A stretch of DNA of 18,819 bases from Fimadaptatus sp963928645 (lineage in GTDB: Bacteria > Bacillota > Clostridia > Christensenellales > Aristaeellaceae): the NCBI GenBank assembly GCA_963928645.1, contig CAWVGT010000074.1, forward strand, positions 1 to 18,819. Direction: 5' to 3'. This document shows, in pieces, positions 1 through 6,198 of this stretch. The translations under genes and the position numbers were made by a program. Within the stretch, counting starts at the first letter, position 1. Each line of letters starts with the position of its first letter. Below the pieces are notes generated by a model, which did no database searches, had not been told where the DNA came from, and was given only the letters and a program-made list of their open reading frames with translations.

Positions 1-55
1 CATACGCAACGTGGCCAACAGCGGTATTACCGTCGATAGTCATCTTGGTGCTCAA
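1..55 (-). CDS. nifJ: 5' end of pyruvate:ferredoxin (flavodoxin) oxidoreductase, cut by window edge
   Basis: Only the first 18 codons lie in the window. Read from a TTG at 53-55 they give MSTKMTIDGNTAVGHVAY, which matches the conserved N-terminus of pyruvate:ferredoxin oxidoreductases (K-x-x-DGN-x-A-x-x-HVAY). That enzyme oxidatively decarboxylates pyruvate to acetyl-CoA and reduces ferredoxin in the cytoplasm of anaerobes. I prefer the TTG start because AAGGGGGT lies 7 bases upstream; the ATG at 41-43 is the alternative and has no good ribosome binding site. A consensus promoter lies about 100 bases upstream. The identification rests on a short stretch, so a related 2-oxoacid oxidoreductase is possible. 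Confidence 0.72.
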   Translation of the reverse strand, partial: MSTKMTIDGNTAVGHVAY

Positions 56-151
56 CTGGAATACCCCCTTGTTATTGTTTTGGCAGCGCAAAATTATATG
101 TTCACATACCTGGAACCGAGCAGAAAATAATGCTGGCTGTCCAACAGTAAT

Positions 152-180
152 ATTATAAGGTTATCCCCGGCAACTGTCAA
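152..180 (-). promoter_or_regulatory. Consensus sigma-70/A promoter of the nifJ-type gene
   Basis: On the minus strand TTGACA (175-180) and TATAAT (152-157) are separated by exactly 17 bases, a full match to both hexamers. The predicted transcript has an A/T-rich leader of about 90 bases before the TTG start. A second TTGACA (192-197) lies 17 bases further upstream but has no matching -10 box. Confidence 0.85.
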
Positions 181-246
181 GTTTCGCGGGATGTCAATAC
201 GGGAATGGCAAAGTTAAGAGTTTAATTTATGTAAATGAAACCGCGG

Positions 247-281
247 CAAAACGGCCGCGCCGCGAGCCGGCGCCCGGCCGT
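247..281 (-). terminator. Possible intrinsic terminator on the minus strand
   Basis: Bases 251-281 fold into a 12-bp G+C stem: ACGGCC with GGCCGT and GCGCCG with CGGCGC, with a 2-base bulge (274-275) and a 5-base loop (263-267). On the minus strand the stem runs directly into TTTTG. It sits between the 3' flank of the 1033-5148 operon and the nifJ-type promoter, where it would stop read-through. The T-tract is short. Confidence 0.45.
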
Positions 282-520
282 CAGGGCGCAAGTTGCCCGC
301 CGCATCGGGCACAGCATGGGCGCGCGGCGCAAATTGCGGCGCGACGGCGCGCATGGCTACGAGTGCGCGGGCATGGCCGGCCGTGCGCTCCTATCGAGCT
401 GCGAGGCGCGCGCGTGAGCGGCGGTTGGCGGCGCGGCGCGCGGGCGGTCGGCGCGATTTGAGCGTCCGGCGTTCAGGAACGCGGCTGGCCGTGCATATGA
501 ACCCGTCAATGAACTGCGCC
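282..520. other. GC-rich intergenic stretch without a recognisable gene
   Basis: This stretch between the hairpin at 251-281 and the long direct repeats is extremely G+C-rich and full of short CGCG-type runs. Open frames exist on both strands, but none has a ribosome binding site, a codon pattern like the neighbouring genes, or a recognisable protein motif. I see no RNA gene. Confidence 0.5.
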
Positions 521-1009
521 GTCTATCCGACTTGCCGGATGAAAGGCCCTGGTTGTTGGCAAACCCATTTCTGCGCGAAACGCGCTGTTCAAAATGCGCT
601 TCTGAGCTTGCGTGCAAGCGGCGTTGCAAGCTGTCGCCCGCGTCATGGACATTGGTTTTCAATTTGCAGAGACATTTCATCGCCATAGCAAGCCGGTGCC
701 CCGTCCGCACGCAAGCCGCTTTGCAAACAGATAAGGCCGCCAATACGCCTTGCCCGGTGAACGACCCCTGTCATTGACGAACCCTTCTCTATGCGAGAAC
801 GTGCCGCACCATGCAAACCAGGTGCACCATCCGCATGCGCTTCTGAGCTTGCGTGCAAGCGGCGTTGCAAGCTGTCGCCTGCGTCATGGACATTGGTTTT
901 CAATTTGCAGAGACATTTCATCGCCATAGCAAGCCAGGCTCATCGCCCGCGCGCAGGGCGCGCTTCAAACAAACCGGGCCGCCCATCCGCCTTGCCGGAT
1001 GAACGGCCC
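521..1009. repeat. Long direct repeats, period about 241 bp, with a near-identical 101-bp core
   Basis: Bases 594-694 and 835-935 are identical except for one C/T difference. Around them, more diverged copies of a terminal hairpin motif recur at about 526-555, 745-770 and 976-1009 (shared ATCCG, CTTGCCGGAT and GGCCC elements), so the full unit is about 240 bp. The core contains AGCTTGC (605-611, 846-852) facing GCAAGCT (626-632, 867-873). The first arm can also pair with an intervening GCAAGC, giving two mutually exclusive hairpins. Read on the minus strand, the core shares GCGACAG-TTGCAACGCCGC with the array at 15623-16190. No coding sense is apparent. Confidence 0.85.
962..1009 (-). terminator. 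Likely intrinsic terminator of the nfeD-floA operon
   Basis: About 23 bases past the stop codon at 1033, GGGCCG (976-981) pairs with CGGCCC (1004-1009). Inside that, ATCCG (985-989) pairs with CGGAT (996-1000) around a 6-base loop. On the minus strand the stem is followed by GGTTTGTTTG. The same sequence forms the boundary of the 240-bp repeat unit, so diverged copies occur at about 526-555 and 745-770. Confidence 0.6.
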
Positions 1010-1032
1010 AACTGCAAGTTCATAGCATCAGC

Positions 1033-2028
1033 TCATGCGCCGTCAACCAGCGCATACGTCAGCTCGACACGCGCGTCGCCCTCGCCATCGATGCCGGTCG
1101 CGAGCTCCACGCTCAATCCCGGCAGCGATCCGTCCGCTACCGGCAGGCGCCAGTCGACTCTAAGCTCCGCGCCGGCCTCCAGCGCCTCCAGCGCCTGCAT
1201 GAACGGCGCATCGGCTGAGCTGGCGCTGTGCACGCCGTACTCCTGCGCCGCCTGCGCGTACAGCCTGCGCGCCAGGCCCGCGATATCCGCCTGCGGCCCG
1301 CGCGCGGCAAAGGCCACGCCGCTGAGCGCATCGCCCTCAAACAGCAGCGCTCTGTCGCACTCGGCGCCCAGCAGCGCGACCGGTTCCAACGCGACCTCGC
1401 CGTCCGCCGTCGACTCGCCGTCCGCCGCCGTCAGCCCCAGCGCCGCGCACACATCCGCGCGCGCCTCGCCCAGCAGCTCCATGTACGGCGCGACCTGGTC
1501 GCCCAGCGCGTACTCCACGCCGGGCAGCCTGCTCAGCGCAAACTGAACATGCGCCGCATAGCCGGACTCCGCGCTACCGGTCGCGGCTATCTCCAACGCC
1601 AGGTTCTGCGGGCGCGCAAAGTACCAGTACTCGCGCACGCCGGCATCCTCCACGGGATAGGTCGCGGGCGCGCCGTACGCCGCGCGGGCCATGTCCGCCA
1701 GCGCCCGCGCGCAGTCCAGCGCGCCCTGCTCGTCCAGGCCGCCGCGCGCAAGGCGCACGCCGTAGAGCGACTCGCCGTCGTACAGCAGCGCGACGTCATA
1801 CGGCTCGCCCGCAAGCGTCGCCGCTTCCTCCAGCGTCGCCTCGAACGCATCCGCCTGGCGCGCCGCGCCCGGCCCGAGCTCGGCGCTCAATTCGGCCTCG
1901 CTCCGGCCGATCAGCGGCACATACCGCGCCGCCAGCGCGGTCAGCTCTGTCCCGGCCGGCGCTGCCTGCGCCGGCGCCAGCGCCAGCAGCGCCGCCAGCA
2001 TCCAAGCGCATGCAATCCTCCACTTCAC
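1033..2028 (-). CDS. Secreted protein of two similar halves, function unknown
   Basis: I do not recognise a named family. The N-terminus has a basic start, a hydrophobic core (MLAALLALAP) and an AQA-AP cleavage-like site near residue 22, so export through Sec is expected. There is no lipobox cysteine. The mature part looks like an internal duplication. Residues about 37-168 and 181-331 share a pattern: a LLYDGESLYGV / LLFEGDALSGV strand (residues 81 and 228), a helix rich in Ala and Leu ending in YG, then a strand-rich end. GTG at 2028 is chosen because GGGAG lies 8 bases upstream and it places the basic residues at the start; GTG at 2037 would add three residues. It is the last gene of the operon, ahead of the hairpin at 976-1009. 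A role outside or at the membrane, possibly under the LytTR regulator, is inference. Confidence 0.8.
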   Translation of the reverse strand: MKWRIACAWMLAALLALAPAQAAPAGTELTALAARYVPLIGRSEAELSAELGPGAARQADAFEATLEEAATLAGEPYDVALLYDGESLYGVRLARGGLDEQGALDCARALADMARAAYGAPATYPVEDAGVREYWYFARPQNLALEIAATGSAESGYAAHVQFALSRLPGVEYALGDQVAPYMELLGEARADVCAALGLTAADGESTADGEVALEPVALLGAECDRALLFEGDALSGVAFAARGPQADIAGLARRLYAQAAQEYGVHSASSADAPFMQALEALEAGAELRVDWRLPVADGSLPGLSVELATGIDGEGDARVELTYALVDGA

Positions 2029-2128
2029 AGCCTCCACTCCCTTTCCGACGATCGCCTCTCGTCAATGTGGCGCGCCGCATATGCCGGGGAGCGGTGCGAT
2101 GCAGACGGATCCGAACCGCCAGCCGCGC

Positions 2129-2884
2129 CTATGCGAACATGCGCTCCAGCTCCTCGAACTTCTCGTGGGTTATCAGCGCGTCCTGCTCTATGCCCTTTAG
2201 CCGGATTATGTACGTCCAGCGGCCGTAGGGCGTTATGTCCTCTATGTGATTGAGGTTGACTATGTACGACTTGTGGCAGCGGAAGAACAGCGCCGGATCC
2301 AGCCGCTCCTCCAGCTCGGACAGCGTGTCGCCGGTCACGTAGCGCCCGCCGTCGCGCGTGTATATGACCGTGGCGCGCTGCTCGCGCTGCACCAGCAGTA
2401 TGTCGTCCAGGTTCATGAAGCTCACGCCGTCGCGGTGCTTGAGCATTATCCGGCCGGTGCGCGCGCGGGGCGCGGGCGCGGTCAGCGCGGGCTCGCCGCG
2501 CGCGCCGTGGCGCAGCAGCTGCCGCACGCGCTCCAGCGTCTTGACCACCCGCTCCACCTTGAACGGCTTGAGCAGGTAGTCGAACGCGTACACCGCAAAC
2601 GCGTCGCCCATGTACTCCTCGTGCGCGGTCGCGAATATCAGCACCGTCATAGGGTTGGTGTCCTGTATCACGCGCGCGCACTCCACGCCGGTCATGCCCG
2701 GCATCTCCACGTCCAGCACGCACACCTCGGGCTTAAGCTCGTCCAGCGCGTCCAGCAGCTCGCGGCCGCTGGCAAACTCGCCCGACAGCTCGTAGCCCGG
2801 CTGGCGCTCGACTATCTTGCGCATCACCAGGCGCATGCCCGCGTCGTCGTCGACTATCGCTACCCTTATCAGATCCTCGCCCAA
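2129..2884 (-). CDS. LytTR-family response regulator
   Basis: This is a two-domain transcription factor of 251 residues. Residues 5-120 form a CheY-like receiver with the acidic triad (DDD, 12-14), phospho-acceptor Asp58 in VLDVEMPG, Thr86 and Lys106 (LLKP). Residues about 145-251 form a LytTR DNA-binding domain (FFRCHKSYIVNLNHI and the preceding VTGDTLSELEERL are typical). Phosphorylation would normally drive binding to paired direct repeats upstream of target genes. The start is TTG at 2882-2884, with GGGGAGGA 8 bases upstream. The frame begins 16 bases inside the 3' end of the preceding gene, so translation is probably coupled. No histidine kinase is encoded in the window, so its partner must lie elsewhere, or it is controlled another way. 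Confidence 0.93.
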   Translation of the reverse strand: MGEDLIRVAIVDDDAGMRLVMRKIVERQPGYELSGEFASGRELLDALDELKPEVCVLDVEMPGMTGVECARVIQDTNPMTVLIFATAHEEYMGDAFAVYAFDYLLKPFKVERVVKTLERVRQLLRHGARGEPALTAPAPRARTGRIMLKHRDGVSFMNLDDILLVQREQRATVIYTRDGGRYVTGDTLSELEERLDPALFFRCHKSYIVNLNHIEDITPYGRWTYIIRLKGIEQDALITHEKFEELERMFA

Positions 2885-3489
2885 CCGTGCCGTCCTCCCC
2901 GCTTGTTGATTATCTCGGAAAACACCACCGCGCGGCGCATGGTTTCGGCATCCAGCTCCAGGCCCAGCAGCTCGGGCACGGCCTCGTCGCCCGCGGCCGC
3001 GACCGCCTGCGCGCCCGCATCCGCCAGCTCGCCCGGGCGCTTGCCGGTCAGGCTGTGCGTGCCCGGCGCGTGGAACTCGTCGCCCTCATGCCGGGTATGC
3101 TCAAGCGAGCCGTAGCCGTCGTCGCACAGCTCGGGTTGCGCCGGCGCGCGCACCGGCTGCACCGGGCGCTCGGGCAGCATCGTAGCCTCGCGTTTGACCG
3201 GCGCGGGCGCCTCGGGCTGCGCCGGGTGCGCCGGGTTGACCGGCCGGGCCGGGCGCATGGGCCCCATGGGCGCCACCGGCGTCAGCGGTCGCGGCGCGAA
3301 CGGCTTGCGCGCGGGCTGGGCCGGCGCGGCCTCGCCCGGCGCGCCCTCGCCGCCGGCCTGTGCCGGCTCGTCGGCGGTCGGCGAAGGCTTGTAGGGCGTG
3401 CCCGTCGGCTTGCGCGCCCTGCCCTTTGACTGCGTGCGCAGGTTGTACGCTATCACTGCCACGACTATCAGTATGATTAGTCCTTCCAC
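2869..3489 (-). CDS. Small membrane-anchored proline-rich protein downstream of floA
   Basis: The 206-residue product starts with a single hydrophobic segment (EGLIILIVVAVIAYNL, residues 2-17) followed by basic residues, so an N-terminal anchor with a cytoplasmic tail is likely. Residues about 25-120 are low-complexity and rich in Pro, Ala, Arg and Gly, presumably disordered. The last 40 residues contain an ordered-looking helix with RRAVVFSEIINKRGG. From memory, a short C-terminal motif of this kind (RAVV-x-SEIL followed by basic residues) recurs in small proteins of Clostridia. The GTG start at 3487-3489 has GGGGG about 8 bases upstream. It lies between floA and the LytTR regulator and overlaps the latter by 16 bases. 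Working with flotillin membrane domains is inference from position. Confidence 0.8.
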   Translation of the reverse strand: MEGLIILIVVAVIAYNLRTQSKGRARKPTGTPYKPSPTADEPAQAGGEGAPGEAAPAQPARKPFAPRPLTPVAPMGPMRPARPVNPAHPAQPEAPAPVKREATMLPERPVQPVRAPAQPELCDDGYGSLEHTRHEGDEFHAPGTHSLTGKRPGELADAGAQAVAAAGDEAVPELLGLELDAETMRRAVVFSEIINKRGGRHGWARI

Positions 3490-3523
3490 TTATGCGGCCC
3501 CCTTCCCGCGCATTGCGATGTCC

Positions 3524-3552
3524 GCCCGCCGGAGCCGGTCGCCCCGGCGGGC
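3524..3552. other. Hairpin between floA and the next gene
   Basis: GCCCGCCGG (3524-3532) and CCGGCGGGC (3544-3552) form a perfect 9-bp stem with an 11-base loop in the 77-base gap after the floA stop codon. No T-tract follows on either strand. It is more likely an mRNA-stability or partial attenuation element inside the operon than a terminator. Confidence 0.5.
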
Positions 3553-3566
3553 CGCGTCGCGGCGCG

Positions 3567-4574
3567 TCACTTCTTGGGCAGCTCGGCGGGGGTATCCGGC
3601 TTGCCGCCCTTGGCGATCGAGTCGCGCATCGCGGTGTCGGAGATGATGTTCTGCATGTTGTAGTAGTCCATCACGCCCAGCTTGCCCTCGCGCAGCGCGG
3701 CGGCCATGGCCTGGGGCACCTCGGCCTCGGCCTCGACGACCTTGGCGCGCATCTCCTGTACGGCAGCCTTCATCTCCTGCTCCCTGGCGACGGCCATCGC
3801 GCGGCGCTCCTCGGCCTTGGCCTGCGCTATGCGGCGGTCGGCCTCGGCCTGATCCATCTGCAGCTGCGCGCCCACGTTGCGGCCCACGTCCACGTCGGCT
3901 ATGTCTATCGACAGTATCTCAAACGCGGTGCCGGCGTCCAGGCCCTTGCTCAGCACGGTGCGGCTTATGCGGTCGGGGTTCTCGAGCACTTCCTTGTGGG
4001 TCACGGCCGAGCCCACAGTCGTGACTATGCCCTCGCCGACGCGGGCGATTATCGTCTCCTCGCCGGCGCCGCCGACCAGCCGGTCTATGTTGGCGCGCAC
4101 GGTCACGCGGGCCTTGGCGCGCAGCTCTATGCCGTCCTTGGCTATCGCGGCGACTATCGGCGTCTCTATGACCTTGGGGTTGACGCTCATCTGCACCGCC
4201 ATCAGCACGTCGCGGCCGGCCAGGTCTATCGCGGTCGCGCTGGCAAATTCCAGCGGTATGCCGGCGCGCTGCGCCGCGATCAGCGCGTTGACCACGCGGT
4301 CGACGTTGCCGCCGGCCAGCAGGTGCGTCTCAAGCCCGTTTATCGACACGTCCAGCCCGGCCTTGGTGCCCTTTATCAGCGGCAGCACCACGCGCTCAGG
4401 GTTGATGCGGCGTATGCGCATGCCTATCAGCGTGCCCAGCCCTATGCGCACGCCCGACGCCATCGCCGATATCCACAGCCTCAGCGGCACCAGCCACAGG
4501 AAGATTATCAGCGCGATGAATATCACCGCGATCAATATTATAAGACCCATCACTCCACCTTCAGCAAACGGCAT
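3567..4574 (-). CDS. floA: Flotillin-like protein FloA
   Basis: The 335-residue product matches the bacterial FloA (YqfA) family; Bacillus subtilis FloA is about 331 residues. An N-terminal hydrophobic segment (residues 9-30, GLIILIAVIFIALIIFLWLV) embeds it in the membrane. An SPFH/band-7 domain follows (NPERVVLPLIKGTKAGLDVSI through DVDVGRNVGAQL). A charged Ala/Glu-rich coiled-coil then carries the QAEADRRIAQAKAEERRAMAVA region before the C-terminal PAELPKK. FloA oligomerises and organises ordered membrane microdomains. The ATG at 4572-4574 is preceded by GGGAGGAG with 7 bases between. An ATG at 4548-4550 also has an AGGTGG and would remove eight residues, and a longer frame from 4616 lacks a site. 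It follows nfeD by 55 bases, the usual pairing. Confidence 0.96.
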   Translation of the reverse strand: MPFAEGGVMGLIILIAVIFIALIIFLWLVPLRLWISAMASGVRIGLGTLIGMRIRRINPERVVLPLIKGTKAGLDVSINGLETHLLAGGNVDRVVNALIAAQRAGIPLEFASATAIDLAGRDVLMAVQMSVNPKVIETPIVAAIAKDGIELRAKARVTVRANIDRLVGGAGEETIIARVGEGIVTTVGSAVTHKEVLENPDRISRTVLSKGLDAGTAFEILSIDIADVDVGRNVGAQLQMDQAEADRRIAQAKAEERRAMAVAREQEMKAAVQEMRAKVVEAEAEVPQAMAAALREGKLGVMDYYNMQNIISDTAMRDSIAKGGKPDTPAELPKK

Positions 4575-4629
4575 ACCAACACTCCTCCCATATATTAAGC
4601 ATACCCGGGTGTACACAAATTGCGCCGCG

Positions 4630-5148
4630 TCACGCCCTGGCCGCGGCGTTCAGCGTGCGCACGACTATGCGGTTGCCCTCGACGCGCTCCACGCGCACCG
4701 GCACGCCGCTCTCTATGAACTCGCCGTCGGACACGACGTTGAGCTTGACCCCGTCGAACTCGGCTATGCCGGCCGGGCGCAGCACGCACTGCGTCACGCC
4801 CTCATGGCCTATGAAGAACTTGAGATCGACTTCAGTCACCTCGGACGCGTTGCCCTTGAGCACATCGCTGAGCACCAGCGACGAGCGCGACAATCGACCC
4901 TTGGCCGCGCTCCTGAGCGATATGGACAGCGCCACGCACAGAAGCAGTATTATCGCCGCCGCGATTATCAGCGCCTCCAGCGGCGAGCGCGCCTTGAGCG
5001 CCACGCCTATCACCAACAGTATGATGCCCGATATGCCCGGCAGCCCGAACCCGGGCACGAACATCTCCACCACCACCAGCACGAACCCGAACATCAGGCA
5101 CAGTATCGCCGGCAGATTCGCCAATATGAACTGGCTGAGCGCTTCCAT
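4630..5148 (-). CDS. NfeD-family membrane protein
   Basis: The 172-residue product has three hydrophobic segments near the N-terminus (about residues 7-29, 37-53 and 56-78), with the family's VEMFVPGFGLPGI signature between the first two. A short linker leads to a C-terminal OB-fold (about 110-172) with GHEGVTQCVLRPAGIAEFDG, the hallmark GxxG-x5-LRPxG pattern. This is the short form that lacks the N-terminal serine protease domain found in long NfeD proteins. NfeD proteins are usually encoded next to flotillins, and the OB-fold is thought to assist them. The start at 5148 is favoured because AGAGG lies 9 bases upstream; an ATG at 5157 directly abuts AGAGG. It is the first gene of the operon. 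Confidence 0.93.
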   Translation of the reverse strand: MEALSQFILANLPAILCLMFGFVLVVVEMFVPGFGLPGISGIILLVIGVALKARSPLEALIIAAAIILLLCVALSISLRSAAKGRLSRSSLVLSDVLKGNASEVTEVDLKFFIGHEGVTQCVLRPAGIAEFDGVKLNVVSDGEFIESGVPVRVERVEGNRIVVRTLNAAARA

Positions 5149-5191
5149 ACCCACCATCCTCTCTGGTCAAGCAACTTCATTGCCTGACCGC

Positions 5192-5200
5192 ATTATAGCA
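5192..5200 (-). promoter_or_regulatory. Extended -10 promoter of the nfeD-floA operon
   Basis: On the minus strand TGC-TATAAT (5192-5200) is a perfect extended -10 element about 44 bases upstream of the nfeD start. The hexamer 17 bases upstream is TTTTGC, a poor -35 box. This fits a promoter that depends on the extended -10 or on a regulator bound at 5215-5230. Confidence 0.7.
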
Positions 5201-5214
5201 TCCGTCGCCGCCAA

Positions 5215-5230
5215 GCAAAAGTACTTTTGC
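5215..5230. promoter_or_regulatory. Perfect 16-bp palindrome over the -35 position of the nfeD promoter
   Basis: GCAAAAGTACTTTTGC is its own reverse complement. Its promoter-proximal six bases occupy the -35 position relative to TATAAT at 5192-5197. This is where a dimeric regulator would block or replace sigma contact. I cannot name the regulator. Confidence 0.55.
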
Positions 5231-5392
5231 CCCAAAGATACATATCGGCGTCTGAATTGTCAGGGCGCGCGCGGTGCGGTTCCGGGTTGCGCGCCCGGCG
5301 GGCTTCGCGGTGCGGGGCTGCGCGCCTGGGGTGGATGAGGCAGTTTGGACTTTGAGTTTGGCTGCGCGGGTTGTGCGCCTGGCTGCGGGGGT
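5231..5392. other. GC-rich spacer upstream of the nfeD operator
   Basis: The stretch between the palindrome and the 55-bp array has several imperfect repeats of a GGTTGYGCGCC-like motif, perhaps decayed repeat units. It has no supported gene. Confidence 0.4.
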
Positions 5393-6198
5393 TATGCCGC
5401 ATGGTCGCGCGTTTGGCCGTGCTAGCCATATGCTATCTGCAAAAAGCGATACCGCATGGTTGCGCATTTGACTGTGCAAACCTCATGCTCATCCGCAAAA
5501 GCGATACCGCATGGTCGTGCATTCAGCCATGCTTGCCTCACGCTTATCTGCAAAAGCGATACTGCCCGGTCGCGCATTCGTCTGTGCAAGCCGCACGCTT
5601 ATCTGCGAAAGCGATACCGCATGGTTGCGCATTTGCTCGTGCAAGCCGTATGCTTATCTGCGAAAAGCAATACCGCATGGTTGCGCATTTGCTCGTGCAA
5701 GCCGTATGCCAACCCGCGTGGGTTATGCTACCTGATCGTGCATTCGGCCATACAAACCGCTCGCTTTTCTGCGGCGATTATGCCGCCTGGTCGCGCATTT
5801 GGCCGTGCAAGCCGTTTGCTTATCTGCGAAAAGCGATACCGCCTGGTCGCGCATTCAGCCATGCTTGCCGCATGCTTATCTGCGAAAGCGATACCGCCTG
5901 GTCGCGCATTCGGCCGTGCAGACCGCACGCTTATCTGCGGCGATTATGCCGCCTGATCGCGCATTCGGCCGTGCAAACCTCATGCTTATCCGCAAAAGCG
6001 ATACCGCCTGGTCGCGCATTTGCCAGCACAAGCCGTATGCTTATCTGTGGGGGGGTACAGCCTGTCCACGCATTCGACCGCGCAAGCCATATGCCCATCC
6101 GCGTGGATTATGCCGCCTGGGCGCGCATTTGCCCGCGAAAACCGTATGCCAACCTGCGTGGGTTATCCCGCATGGTCGCCCTTCTGGCCGCGGCCGCC
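5393..6198. repeat. Tandem array of about 14 units of 55 bp
   Basis: Units of 53-56 bp start at about 5393, 5448, 5503, 5558, 5613 and so on to 6164. A partial last unit ends against the kinase stop codon at 6199. Each unit reads roughly as [A/G]TACCGC-TGGTCGCGCATT, a variable middle, GCAAGCC-TATGC, then a variable end. Two short hairpins recur. One pairs GCAT with ATGC about 25 bases apart. The other has three alternative sequences: AACCC-GCGT-GGGTT, ATCC-GCGT-GGAT, and TATC-T-GC-GAAA-GC-GATA. The length is not a multiple of three in most units, and the open frames through it are not conserved, so I treat it as non-coding. Confidence 0.88.

Noticed and set aside
791..1546. Plus-strand frame over the left repeats and the secreted protein gene
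   Set aside because: It is antisense to the signal-peptide protein and rich in Ser/Ala from the GC bias, with no ribosome binding site.
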